From Roseobacter sp. SK209-2-6 (GTDB lineage: Bacteria; Pseudomonadota; Alphaproteobacteria; Rhodobacterales; Rhodobacteraceae), in contig NZ_AAYC01000010.1 of NCBI RefSeq assembly GCF_000169455.1, positions 62,001 to 126,000 of the forward strand: DNA of 64,000 nucleotides. The letters run 5' to 3'. Within the stretch, counting starts at the first letter, position 1; every line of letters starts with the position of its first letter. A model generated the notes under the pieces. That model did no database searches and was not told the origin of the DNA. It saw only the letters and a program-made list of their open reading frames with translations. The translations under genes and the position numbers were made by a program. This document shows positions 34,747 to 44,242 of this stretch, piece by piece.

Positions 34747-37700
34747 ATGAGCCATCTGCTCGACAGGCTAAACTTCCTTCAGTCCAAAGAACTTGAACAG
34801 TTCTCCAATGGCCACGGTCAGGTCACACGTGAGAACCGCGACTGGGAAGACACATATCGCAACCGCTGGCGTCACGACAAAATCGTGCGCTCCACCCACG
34901 GGGTGAACTGTACCGGGTCCTGCTCCTGGAAGATCTACGTGAAATCCGGCATCGTCACCTGGGAAACCCAGCAAACCGATTACCCGCGCACGCGTCCTGA
35001 CCTTCCAAACCACGAACCGCGCGGCTGTGCCCGCGGCGCCAGCTACAGCTGGTATCTCTATTCCGCCAATCGGGTGAAAAACCCGCTGGTGCGCGGCCGT
35101 CTTCTGAAGACCTGGCGCAAGATGCGCGCCACCATGAGCCCGATCGAAGCCTGGACCAAACTACAGAACGACCCGGTGCTGCGCGCCTCTTATGTTGAGA
35201 CCCGCGGTAAGGGCGGTTTTGTCCGCGCCACCTGGGACGAGGCCACCGAAATCACCGCCGCAGCCAACGCATATACCACCAAGACATACGGTCCCGACCG
35301 CATCTTCGGCTTCTCGCCGATCCCTGCGATGTCGATGATCTCCTACGCTGCTGGTTCGCGCTATTTGTCGCTGATGGGCGGCGTCTGCATGTCCTTCTAC
35401 GACTGGTATTGCGATCTTCCGCCAGCCTCGCCGATGATCTGGGGTGAGCAGACCGACGTTCCGGAATCCGCTGACTGGTACAATGCCGGCTACCTGCTCC
35501 TTTGGGGCTCCAACGTGCCGCAGACCCGGACACCGGATGCACACTTCTACACCGAAGCGCGTTACCGCGGCACCAAATCCGCCGTCATCTGCCCCGACTA
35601 TTCGGAAGCCGCCAAGTTTGGCGATGTCTGGCTGAACGTCAAACAGGGCACCGACGCGGCGCTGGGCATGGCATTCGGCCACGTGATCCTGCGCGAATTC
35701 CACCTCGACCGTCAGGCCGAGTATTTTGAAAACTACTGCCGCAAGTACTCTGACTTCCCCATGCTGGTGAAGCTGGAAGAAAAAGACGGTCGCCTGGTTC
35801 CGGGCCGCTTCCTGCGCGCCGACGATCTGGACGGCAAGCTGGGCGAAGAGAACAATCCCGAATGGAAAACCATTGCCTGGGATGAGACCTCTGGCGGTCT
35901 GGTCGCTCCGAACGGTTCCATCGGTTACCGCTGGGGCGAGCAGGGCGAATGGAACCTGGAAGAGAAGGCCAAAGAGGCTGAGACCAACCTGAAGATGTCG
36001 CTGATCATGGAAGAAGACCATGATGACGTCCTGGGCGTGGACTTCCCCTATTTCGGCGGCGACGCCACCGAGCCCTTCGCCACCGATGCGGACCACCCCG
36101 AGGTTCTGACCCGCAACATTCCGGTCAAATCGCTGAAGACTGCGGATGGCGAAATCAAAGTCGCAACCGTCTTTGACCTCTACTGCGCCAACTACGGTCT
36201 TGACCGGAACCTGGGCGGTGACTGGGTTGCCAAGGACTACGACGATGAGATGCCCGGCACCCCCGCCTGGGCCGAGAAGATCACCGGTGTTCCGCGTGAG
36301 AAGATCATCCACGTTGCCCGTGAATTCGCACAGAACGCCGAGAAGACCGAAGGCAAGTCCATGGTCATCATCGGTGCTGCGATGAACCACTGGTACCACA
36401 TGGACATGAACTACCGCGGTGTCATCAACATGCTGGTGATGTGCGGCTGTGTCGGTCAGTCCGGCGGCGGCTGGGCCCACTATGTGGGTCAGGAGAAGCT
36501 GCGTCCGCAGACCGGCTGGCAGCCTCTGGCCTTCGCACTCGACTGGGGCCGTCCGCCACGCCACATGAACTCCACCTCGGCCTGGTATGCCCATACCGAC
36601 CAGTGGCGTTATGAGACCCTGGAAGCGGAAGAGATCCTGTCTCCGACCCGCCCAGAGGGTGATTGGGACATCAACCTGATCGACTATAACGTCCGCGCCG
36701 AGCGCATGGGCTGGCTGCCCTCTGCGCCGCAGCTGAAGACCAACCCGCTGGAAGTGGCGAAACAGGCCAAGGCCGCTGGCAAGGACATCCCTGCCTTTGT
36801 GGCTGAGCAGCTGAAATCCGGTGAGCTGGAAATGTCCTGCGAAGACCCTGACGCGCCCGAAAACTGGCCGCGCAACCTCTTCGTCTGGCGCTCCAACCTG
36901 CTGGGCTCCTCCGGTAAGGGCCACGAGTACTTCCTCAAGCACCTTCTCGGCACCGATCACGGTGTGATGGGCAAGGATCTTGGCGAAGAAGGTCGTCAAC
37001 TGCCCAAAGAAGCCAAGTGGCACAAAGATGGCCCGCGCGGCAAGCTGGACCTCTTGGTCACCATCGACTTCCGTATGTCGACCACTGCGGTCTATGCGGA
37101 TATCGTGCTGCCCACCGCCTCCTGGTATGAGAAGAACGACCTCAACACCTCGGACATGCACCCCTTCATCCACCCGCTGCAGGCGGCTGTGGACCCGGCC
37201 TATGAGTCCAAGTCGGACTGGGAAATCTTCAAGGCGATTGCCAAGAAGGTGCAGGAAGTGGCGCCCGAGATCCTGGGTCAGGAAACCGATATCGTCGCGC
37301 TGCCTCTGCTGCACGACACCCCGGCCGAAGTGGCACAGGACCAGGTCAAAGACTGGAAGAAGGGCGAATGCGACCTGATCCCAGGCAAGACCGCGCCAAA
37401 CTACATTCCGGTAGAGCGGGACTACACCGCGATCTACGACCGGTTTGTGGCGCTTGGCCCGCTTTTGGACAAGCTGGGCAATGGCGGTAAGGGCATCAAC
37501 TGGAACACCGAGCACGAAGTGCAGCATCTGCGCGACCTGAACGGTGAGTGGAAAGACGGCCCCGCCAAGGGCTGTGCCAAGATCGTCACCGACATCGATG
37601 CAACCGAGGTTGTCTTGATGCTGGCGCCGGAAACCAACGGTGAAGTCGCGGTGAAGGCCTGGGATGCTTTGTCCCAGAACACCGGTCTGGACCACACCCA

Positions 37701-38475
37701 CCTGGCGCTGCCGAAGGAAGAGGAAAAGATCCGCTTCCGCGACATCGCTGCCCAGCCGCGCAAGATCATCTCCTCCCCGACCTGGTCTGGTCTGGAAAGC
37801 GAGCATGTTTGCTATAACGCCGGCTACACCAACGTGCATGAACTGATCCCATGGCGGACCCTCACCGGTCGTCAGCAGCTGTATCAGGACCACTTGTGGA
37901 TGCGCGCCTTTGGCGAAGGCTTCATGTCCTACCGGCCTCCGGTCGATCTGAAGACGATCAACAAGGACGTGCAGGACGATGGTGATACGCTGCACCTGAA
38001 CTTCATCACGCCGCACCAGAAATGGGGTATCCACTCCACCTATTCCGACAACCTGTTGATGCTGACGCTGAACAGGGGCGGGCCGGTGATCTGGATCTCC
38101 GAGAATGATGCGAAGAAAGCGAACATCGTAGATAACGACTGGGTCGAGCTCTACAACACCAACGGCGCTCTGACAGCGCGGGCGGTTGTTTCGCAGCGGA
38201 TGAAGGATGGCACCACCTTCATGTACCACGCTCAGGAGAAAATCGTGAACACGCCCGGCTCTGAAAAGACCGGTAAACGTGGCGGGATCCACAACTCTGT
38301 GACCCGGACGGTTCTGAAACCGACCCATATGATCGGTGGCTATGCCCAGCAGTCCTACGGGTTCAACTACTACGGCACCGTGGGTGCAAACCGGGACGAG
38401 TTTGTGGTCGTTCGGAAAATGAAGAATGTCGATTGGCTCGACCGCGAAGCGACCCAGAAGGAGGCAGCAGAATGA
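34747..38475 (+). CDS. narG: Respiratory nitrate reductase alpha subunit
   Basis: NarG holds the Mo-bisMGD centre and the FS0 cluster and reduces nitrate on the cytoplasmic side of the membrane. The 1242-residue product has the FS0 ligands His51, Cys55, Cys59 and Cys94 and the Mo-ligand Asp223 in YCDLPPASPMIWGEQTDVPES. It has no twin-arginine signal, as expected for membrane-bound Nar. GGAGAGA precedes the ATG. Its stop overlaps the narH start (ATGA). Confidence 0.97.
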   Translation: MSHLLDRLNFLQSKELEQFSNGHGQVTRENRDWEDTYRNRWRHDKIVRSTHGVNCTGSCSWKIYVKSGIVTWETQQTDYPRTRPDLPNHEPRGCARGASYSWYLYSANRVKNPLVRGRLLKTWRKMRATMSPIEAWTKLQNDPVLRASYVETRGKGGFVRATWDEATEITAAANAYTTKTYGPDRIFGFSPIPAMSMISYAAGSRYLSLMGGVCMSFYDWYCDLPPASPMIWGEQTDVPESADWYNAGYLLLWGSNVPQTRTPDAHFYTEARYRGTKSAVICPDYSEAAKFGDVWLNVKQGTDAALGMAFGHVILREFHLDRQAEYFENYCRKYSDFPMLVKLEEKDGRLVPGRFLRADDLDGKLGEENNPEWKTIAWDETSGGLVAPNGSIGYRWGEQGEWNLEEKAKEAETNLKMSLIMEEDHDDVLGVDFPYFGGDATEPFATDADHPEVLTRNIPVKSLKTADGEIKVATVFDLYCANYGLDRNLGGDWVAKDYDDEMPGTPAWAEKITGVPREKIIHVAREFAQNAEKTEGKSMVIIGAAMNHWYHMDMNYRGVINMLVMCGCVGQSGGGWAHYVGQEKLRPQTGWQPLAFALDWGRPPRHMNSTSAWYAHTDQWRYETLEAEEILSPTRPEGDWDINLIDYNVRAERMGWLPSAPQLKTNPLEVAKQAKAAGKDIPAFVAEQLKSGELEMSCEDPDAPENWPRNLFVWRSNLLGSSGKGHEYFLKHLLGTDHGVMGKDLGEEGRQLPKEAKWHKDGPRGKLDLLVTIDFRMSTTAVYADIVLPTASWYEKNDLNTSDMHPFIHPLQAAVDPAYESKSDWEIFKAIAKKVQEVAPEILGQETDIVALPLLHDTPAEVAQDQVKDWKKGECDLIPGKTAPNYIPVERDYTAIYDRFVALGPLLDKLGNGGKGINWNTEHEVQHLRDLNGEWKDGPAKGCAKIVTDIDATEVVLMLAPETNGEVAVKAWDALSQNTGLDHTHLALPKEEEKIRFRDIAAQPRKIISSPTWSGLESEHVCYNAGYTNVHELIPWRTLTGRQQLYQDHLWMRAFGEGFMSYRPPVDLKTINKDVQDDGDTLHLNFITPHQKWGIHSTYSDNLLMLTLNRGGPVIWISENDAKKANIVDNDWVELYNTNGALTARAVVSQRMKDGTTFMYHAQEKIVNTPGSEKTGKRGGIHNSVTRTVLKPTHMIGGYAQQSYGFNYYGTVGANRDEFVVVRKMKNVDWLDREATQKEAAE

Positions 38476-39995
38476 GAGTACGCGCTCAAATCGGAATGGT
38501 GCTGAACCTCGATAAATGTATCGGGTGCCACACGTGCTCCGTCACCTGTAAGAATGTTTGGACCAGCCGCGACGGTGTCGAATACGCCTGGTTCAACAAT
38601 GTCGAAACCAAGCCGGGCACCGGTTATCCCACCGACTGGGAAAACCAGGACCGCTGGAATGGCGGTTGGGAGCGCACCCGTAGCGGTAAGCTCCAGCCCA
38701 AGCAGGGTTCTAAGTGGCGGATCCTGGCGAATATCTTCGCCAACCCGGACCTGCCCGAGATCGACGACTACTATGAGCCGTTTGATTTCGACTATGACCA
38801 CCTGAAGTCGGCTCCCGAAATGGAGGCCTTCCCCACCGCGCGCCCACGGTCCAAGATCACCGGCGAGCGGATGGAGAAGATCCACAAAGGTCCGAACTGG
38901 GAAGAGATCCTGGGCGGTGAATTCTCGAAGCGGTCTGAGGACTACAACTTCGAGGGCATCCAAAAGGAGATCTACGGGGAATATGAGAATACATTCATGA
39001 TGTATCTCCCCCGTCTCTGCGAGCACTGCCTGAACCCGGCCTGTGCTGCCTCCTGCCCATCGGGTGCGATCTACAAGCGTGAGGAAGACGGCATCGTCCT
39101 GATCGACCAGGAGAAATGCCGCGGCTGGCGGATGTGTGTCTCCGGTTGTCCTTACAAGAAGATCTACTACAACTGGCAGAGCGGAAAATCCGAGAAATGC
39201 ACCCTGTGCTATCCCCGGATTGAAAGCGGCAACCCAACTGTCTGTTCCGAGACCTGCGTGGGCCGGATCCGCTATCTGGGCGTCATGCTCTATGATGCGG
39301 ACAAGATCGAAGAGGCGGCAAATGCGCCTGCCAAAACCGATCTCTACGATGCGCAGCTCGATGTCTTCCTGGATCCCAACGATCCGGCAGTGATCGAGAC
39401 CGCCCGTGCCGATGGCATCCCCGAGGACTGGATCAAGGCGGCACAGGAAAGTCCGGTCTGGAAGATGGCGATGGACTGGAAAGTGGCCTTCCCGCTGCAC
39501 CCGGAATACCGCACCCTTCCCATGGTCTGGTACATCCCGCCGCTCTCGCCGATCCAGAATGCGGCTGAAGCCGGAGCGATTGGAATGGACGGCGCAATGC
39601 CCGACGTGCGCAACCTGCGGATCCCGCTCAAGTATCTCGCCAACATGCTGACCGCAGGCGACGAAGAGCCAGTGGCCCTGGCGCTGGAGCGGATGATGGC
39701 GATGCGCAGCTACATGCGCGCCAAAACCATCGACGGTGTGCGCGATGAGGCGGTGGCCGCCAAGGTTGGCCTCAACGGTGACATGATCGAAGACATGTAC
39801 AAGATCATGGCGCTGGCCGATTACGAAGATCGTTTCGTGATCCCGACCACCCACCGTGAACAGGTCGAAGAAGCCTATGACCTGCGCGGTGGCTGCGGCT
39901 TTACCGACACCAATGGCTGCTCCAGCGGTGTCAGCAAGGGCTCGCTCTTTGGCGGTTCCAAGAAACCCCTGAGAATGCCTGAGGAGGTACGTTAA
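38472..39995 (+). CDS. narH: Respiratory nitrate reductase beta subunit
   Basis: This 507-residue electron-transfer subunit has four clusters. The ligand groups are CIGCHTC, CEHCLNPAC, CRGWRMC with the Trp that makes a [3Fe-4S] centre, and CTLC with later CSETC. It carries electrons from NarI haem to NarG. The start is the ATG at 38472, overlapping the narG stop; an earlier in-frame start is less likely. Confidence 0.97.
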   Translation: MRVRAQIGMVLNLDKCIGCHTCSVTCKNVWTSRDGVEYAWFNNVETKPGTGYPTDWENQDRWNGGWERTRSGKLQPKQGSKWRILANIFANPDLPEIDDYYEPFDFDYDHLKSAPEMEAFPTARPRSKITGERMEKIHKGPNWEEILGGEFSKRSEDYNFEGIQKEIYGEYENTFMMYLPRLCEHCLNPACAASCPSGAIYKREEDGIVLIDQEKCRGWRMCVSGCPYKKIYYNWQSGKSEKCTLCYPRIESGNPTVCSETCVGRIRYLGVMLYDADKIEEAANAPAKTDLYDAQLDVFLDPNDPAVIETARADGIPEDWIKAAQESPVWKMAMDWKVAFPLHPEYRTLPMVWYIPPLSPIQNAAEAGAIGMDGAMPDVRNLRIPLKYLANMLTAGDEEPVALALERMMAMRSYMRAKTIDGVRDEAVAAKVGLNGDMIEDMYKIMALADYEDRFVIPTTHREQVEEAYDLRGGCGFTDTNGCSSGVSKGSLFGGSKKPLRMPEEVR

Positions 39996-40708
39996 TGGAC
40001 CGCACACTCAAAGCCATCTCGCTGATGCTGAGCTACCCCACGCGGGAGCTGCAGGAAGCGATGCCGGAAATCGGAGGCGTTCTCGCCTCCGACACCCGGA
40101 TGACCGCAGCCATGCGGCGCGCGCTGCGCCCACTGGTCGAAGCCCTGCGCGATGAGGACATCTACGATCTCGAAGAGAAATACGTGATGCTCTTTGACCG
40201 TTCCCGCACCCTCAGCCTCAACCTGTTTGAGCATGTGCACGGTGAAAGCCGTGACCGGGGCGGGGCGATGGTCTCCTTGCTGGAAACCTACCGCGAAGGT
40301 GGGTTTGAACCCCATACTTCGGAACTGCCCGACCACCTTCCGGTGTTGCTTGAATTCCTGGCTATGCGTCCCTTTGCAGAAGTACAGGAAACTCTGGCGG
40401 ACGCAGCCCATATCTTTGAGGCTCTGAGCGAGCGGCTAGCCCGCCGTGAAAGCCCCTATGGTGCTGTGTTCGCCGGTCTTTTGCAGCTGGCTGGCGTCAA
40501 AGCCGACAAAGAGGCCGTTGCCGAGCTACTGGAACAGCCCGAAGTGGACCCCAACGATCTGGAAGCGCTGGATGCGGTCTGGGAAGAAAGCGAAGTGCGC
40601 TTTGGCCCCGATCCCAATGCCGGCTGCCCGCAGGTGCGCGATATGCTGTCGCGCATGGATCTCCCCGCAACCCCCGCAGCGCCCACGCCTGGCGTCGCCG
40701 CTGAATAA
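39995..40708 (+). CDS. narJ: Nitrate reductase assembly chaperone
   Basis: NarJ (237 residues) inserts the Mo cofactor into NarGH before attachment to NarI and is not part of the final enzyme. It is all-helical, acidic, with the TorD/NarJ-type motif LFDRSRTLSLNLFEHVHGESRDRGGAMV. The start overlaps the narH stop by one base. Confidence 0.95.
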   Translation: MDRTLKAISLMLSYPTRELQEAMPEIGGVLASDTRMTAAMRRALRPLVEALRDEDIYDLEEKYVMLFDRSRTLSLNLFEHVHGESRDRGGAMVSLLETYREGGFEPHTSELPDHLPVLLEFLAMRPFAEVQETLADAAHIFEALSERLARRESPYGAVFAGLLQLAGVKADKEAVAELLEQPEVDPNDLEALDAVWEESEVRFGPDPNAGCPQVRDMLSRMDLPATPAAPTPGVAAE

Positions 40709-40719
40709 CGGAGGCTCTG

Positions 40720-41451
40720 ATGCATAATTTCCTATTCGGTATCTACCCCTACATTGCCCTGGCCATTGGCATCATGGGTTCCATCGCCCGCTACGAGAGA
40801 GATCCTTTCACCTGGAAGACCTCCTCGAGCCAGCTGTTGCGCCGCAAGCAGCTGGTCATCGGCTCCTCGCTGTTCCACGTGGGCGTGCTGGTGATCTTTG
40901 TTGGTCACTTTGTGGGTCTCTTGACCCCGATCTGGGTCTTTGACGCCCTGGGCATCGGCCATGGCTTCAAGCAGGTTGGCGCGGTTGTTGTGGGCGGTAT
41001 CGCCGGTATCATGGCGCTGGTGGGCGGCGGCATGCTGTTCCATCGCCGCTGGACCGACCCGCGCATCCGCAACAACTCCAGCTTTGCCGATATCGCCATT
41101 CTGGTGCTCCTGCTGGTGCAGCTGGTGCTGGGCCTGCTGACCATCTTTGCCTCGCTGGGTCATCTGGACGGCCATGAGATGGTCAAGTTCATGTCCTGGG
41201 CGCAGGGGATCTTCACCTTTGACGGTGCGGCTGCCTCCTACATCTCCGATGTGGCCTTGGTCTTCAAACTGCACCTCTTCCTGGGTCTGACCATCATTCT
41301 GGTCTTCCCCTTCACCCGCCTGGTTCACATGCTTTCGGTTCCGGTGCGCTACTTCACCCGTCCTGGCTATCAGGTGGTGCGTTCGCGCCGCAGCGAAGCC
41401 CTGCCACAGCGTGCAGGTCCGGTTGCTCCCGGCCGTTCCGCCAGCAAATAA
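40720..41451 (+). CDS. narI: Respiratory nitrate reductase gamma subunit
   Basis: The 243-residue membrane cytochrome b has five helices and histidines in helices two and five placed for two b haems (for example SSLFHVGVLVIFVGHF and KLHLFLG). It takes electrons from quinol. A basic C-terminal tail is typical. It starts 11 bp after narJ and is followed closely by the parvulin gene. Confidence 0.95.
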   Translation: MHNFLFGIYPYIALAIGIMGSIARYERDPFTWKTSSSQLLRRKQLVIGSSLFHVGVLVIFVGHFVGLLTPIWVFDALGIGHGFKQVGAVVVGGIAGIMALVGGGMLFHRRWTDPRIRNNSSFADIAILVLLLVQLVLGLLTIFASLGHLDGHEMVKFMSWAQGIFTFDGAAASYISDVALVFKLHLFLGLTIILVFPFTRLVHMLSVPVRYFTRPGYQVVRSRRSEALPQRAGPVAPGRSASK

Positions 41452-41466
41452 ACCAGAGGTATCAAA

Positions 41467-42264
41467 ATGAATTCCGCCCTGTTCCCCGAGCTCGTCGTCA
41501 ATGGTGAAACCGTCCCGCATACAGAGATTGCAGCGGAGACGCAGAACCAGGAAGCGCCTGCGGGCAAGCCCGGCATCGCCTGGCGCAAGGCCGCCAATGC
41601 GGTGGCCATCCGGACCCTTCTGTTGCAGGAGGCCCGGCGCCAGAAGATCGAGGCCGACCCACATGAGGTCGAACCAGGGCGGTTTGAAACCGACGAGGAG
41701 GCCCTGATCCGGGGCCTTCTCGAAACCGAAGTTGACGTGAAATCGCCAACGGATGACGAGATCAAGGCAGAATGGGCGCGCGATCCCGCCCGCTTCCGTT
41801 CCGCCCCCCTATGGGAGGTTTCCCATATCCTTTGCGCCTGTGATCCGCGCGATGAGGAAGGGCGTGAAAAAGCCCTGAAGAAGGCTCAGTTTCTGACCGC
41901 GACGCTGCTGGCCAAACCCAGCATCTTTGCCTCCTTGGCTAAAAAGGAAAGTGATTGCGGGTCCAAAGAGGCGGGCGGCTCTCTGGGGCAGCTGCGCCCA
42001 GGCGATTCCGTTCCGGAATTTGAACAGGTTCTGTTTGACCTTGAACAAGGTCAGATCACTGCAGAACCCGTACTCTCCCGTCATGGATACCACATTGTAC
42101 GCATGGATGCCCTGGCCGAAGGCCAGGAACTGCCTTTTGAGGCCGCCAAACGCAGCATCATGCTGGCCATGGAGAAGGCTGCCTGGACGCGCGCGGCGCA
42201 GGCCTATGTACAGAAACTCATCGAAGGTGCCGAAATCTCCGGTGCCGATTTCAAACCGATCTGA
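41467..42264 (+). CDS. Parvulin-type peptidyl-prolyl isomerase in the nar operon
   Basis: The 265-residue cytoplasmic protein has an N-terminal SurA/NifM-like helical region (about 1-110) and a PpiC/parvulin domain (about 116-215) with WEVSHILC and GGSLGQLRPGDSVPEFEQ. There is no signal peptide. It starts 15 bp after narI, so it is part of the nar operon. It probably helps fold or assemble the reductase, as NifM does for nitrogenase. That role is inferred. Confidence 0.85.
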   Translation: MNSALFPELVVNGETVPHTEIAAETQNQEAPAGKPGIAWRKAANAVAIRTLLLQEARRQKIEADPHEVEPGRFETDEEALIRGLLETEVDVKSPTDDEIKAEWARDPARFRSAPLWEVSHILCACDPRDEEGREKALKKAQFLTATLLAKPSIFASLAKKESDCGSKEAGGSLGQLRPGDSVPEFEQVLFDLEQGQITAEPVLSRHGYHIVRMDALAEGQELPFEAAKRSIMLAMEKAAWTRAAQAYVQKLIEGAEISGADFKPI

Positions 42265-42289
42265 CATGAGAGGGGGGAGGTTTCGAAAT

Positions 42290-42874
42290 ATGACACCTCA
42301 AGTCAGCCAGAACCGCCAGGTTGGCACCTGCCTTCCCCCAACTGATTTTGCGCTCTTGGCTGACCCTTTGGGGTTTATCGCTGAGGATCATCTGCGAGAG
42401 CGCGAAATCTGCGCGTTACTGGACCGGATTGCGGCCTGTGCAAGAGCAGAGGGCAGCGCCGCGCCGGATGCTCAGGATCTCGATCGGGCCCTGGCCTTTT
42501 TGCAGAAAGAACTTCCACTTCACCTCGCGGATGAGGAAGAGGATCTCTTCCCGCTGATGCGGCGTTGCTGCGAAGCCGAAGATGAGATTGGGCGCGTCAT
42601 TGAAAGATTGCTGAGCGATCACCATCACGCCTTGGCTGACACGCCTGAGGTGATCGAGGTGCTCAATCTACTTTGGGATCGCGCCCCTTTGGAAGCCGAA
42701 GCGCAGCTTATCTCGCGCTATGCCTCCCATGCGCGGCGACACCTCATTCTGGAAAATGCGGTCATCCTGCCAATTGCCCGGCTTCGCCTGCGGGCAGATG
42801 ACCTTGATAGTCTGCGCCTGCGAATGATGCAGCGTCGGGGTCTTTCTAGCCTGGCGGAGCTGGATAATGCGTAG
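42290..42874 (+). CDS. Hemerythrin-like protein in the nar operon
   Basis: This 194-residue four-helix protein has His/Glu motifs typical of hemerythrin domains: AEDHLRERE, LPLHLADEEEDLFP, SDHHHA and HARRHLILENAVILP. It could bind a di-iron centre and handle oxygen, nitric oxide or iron. The ATG at 42290 is preferred because of GGGGGAGG about nine bases upstream; an earlier ATG lies at 42266. A link to reactive nitrogen or Fe-S protection is inferred from the nar context. Confidence 0.8.
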   Translation: MTPQVSQNRQVGTCLPPTDFALLADPLGFIAEDHLREREICALLDRIAACARAEGSAAPDAQDLDRALAFLQKELPLHLADEEEDLFPLMRRCCEAEDEIGRVIERLLSDHHHALADTPEVIEVLNLLWDRAPLEAEAQLISRYASHARRHLILENAVILPIARLRLRADDLDSLRLRMMQRRGLSSLAELDNA

Positions 42875-42948
42875 GGGCGATCTGCAAGTACCTGATAGGC
42901 GCGATGACCCGCCTGTGCAGTGCCACTCAAATGAGCGGAGCCTATAGG

Positions 42949-44232
42949 ATGACCTATCTGGACAAAATTCAGGGACCGGGCTGCGGCTGTGAAGCCTACG
43001 ACCAGGGCAAAAAGCTGGTCTCAATTGATCAGGCCTTTCAGGCGATCAACCAAACGGTTTCAGCGGTAAAGGAAGAAGAGATCCTGCCCCTGGCGAAAGC
43101 CCATGGCAGGGTGTTGTCCCAGCCGGTCCTGGCCCGCGGCATGACCCCTCCGTTTGATAACTCGGCCATGGATGGCTACGCCGTGCGCGCAGCTGATTTC
43201 CAAGGCGAAGGCCCCTGGCATATGCCGGTGGTGGGCCGTATCACCGCAGGCAGCACATTGGATCCGGAGATAGCACTACAGGGGGCTGCAGTTCGCATCT
43301 TTACCGGTGCCCCGGTGCCGGCCTCTTGCGACGCTGTCATCATGCAGGAAGCGGTGGAGCGAGAGGGCGACACCATAACCCTGCGCAGCAGGCCCACCCC
43401 TGGAAGCCATATTCGCAAAGCCGGAGAAGATATGCGCACAGGCGCGGAGATCTTGCCCGTCGGGACATTGCTTGGCGCTCGTGAAATCGCAGCCTGCGCC
43501 GCGGCAGGCCAGGGTGAGGTTTCGGTGACACGCAAGATACGTGTGGCCTTTGTGAGCAGCGGAGATGAGTTGAAGCAGCCTGGCACCGACCTGACAGGAT
43601 CAGAGATTTGGGACGCCAATCTGCCAATGATACAGGCCTCTTTGCCTGAGCTTGCGCAACTTGACATCAAGGTATCAGGTGCCCGCGATGACGAAGGCAG
43701 CCTAGAGGCCAAGCTCAGCGACTACCTTGCTCAGGCTGATCTGGTCATCACCACCGGAGGCATCTCTGTCGGAGAGGCGGATCTGGTGAAGCCGACCATG
43801 CAGGCGCTGGGTGTCGCAGAGATTTTTAGCGGGGTGGCGATCAAACCGGGTAAGCCGGTTTCACTGGGCAGGCTGGATCAGGCGGTCTGGCTGGGACTGC
43901 CGGGCAACCCGCTTTCAGCCTATGTGACCTGGACGCTCTTTGGACGTGATCTCTTGGCGCGGCTGAGCGGTCAAAGCACTGTCAAATCCAAGCGCCGCCA
44001 TGTTGTGCTGGCCGAGGAGGTGCAGCACCGGCCTGGTCGCTGTGAGCTACGCCCTGTGCGGCTCAGCGGATTTGACGGGCAGGGACGGGAAATCGCCTCC
44101 ACAGAGCGCGCGACCCATAGCGCAAGGCTCTCTGGAATTTCCGAAGCAGAGGGTCTGATTTTTATCCCCGGAGATTGCGAAATGATCGCTGCCGGGGGGC
44201 TGGCCGAGTTTCTTCCGTTTGACGAATACTGA
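42949..44232 (+). CDS. moeA: Molybdopterin molybdotransferase
   Basis: MoeA inserts molybdate into adenylylated molybdopterin. The 427-residue product has the conserved PPFDNSAMDGYAV, TGGISVGEADLVKP and LPGNPLSAYVTW motifs. Unusually, the protein begins with a CGC-containing segment (GPGCGCEAYDQGKKLVS) before the normal domain start. The ATG at 42949 is favoured by GGAG upstream; ATGs at 42904 and 42931 are in frame. Its place behind narGHJI fits the Mo need of NarG. Confidence 0.95.
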   Translation: MTYLDKIQGPGCGCEAYDQGKKLVSIDQAFQAINQTVSAVKEEEILPLAKAHGRVLSQPVLARGMTPPFDNSAMDGYAVRAADFQGEGPWHMPVVGRITAGSTLDPEIALQGAAVRIFTGAPVPASCDAVIMQEAVEREGDTITLRSRPTPGSHIRKAGEDMRTGAEILPVGTLLGAREIAACAAAGQGEVSVTRKIRVAFVSSGDELKQPGTDLTGSEIWDANLPMIQASLPELAQLDIKVSGARDDEGSLEAKLSDYLAQADLVITTGGISVGEADLVKPTMQALGVAEIFSGVAIKPGKPVSLGRLDQAVWLGLPGNPLSAYVTWTLFGRDLLARLSGQSTVKSKRRHVVLAEEVQHRPGRCELRPVRLSGFDGQGREIASTERATHSARLSGISEAEGLIFIPGDCEMIAAGGLAEFLPFDEY

Positions 44233-44242
44233 GGGAAAAAAA

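Noticed and set aside
33088-34755. 555-codon open frame opposite narK2
   Set aside because: It is antisense to a clear transporter and lacks family motifs; it results from low use of TTA, CTA and TCA codons.
35161-38328. 1055-codon open frame opposite narG
   Set aside because: It lies entirely antisense to narG, shows no protein motifs and follows from codon bias. narG has all its ligands on the plus strand.
38370-40007. 545-codon open frame opposite narH
   Set aside because: It is antisense to narH with no recognisable domain.
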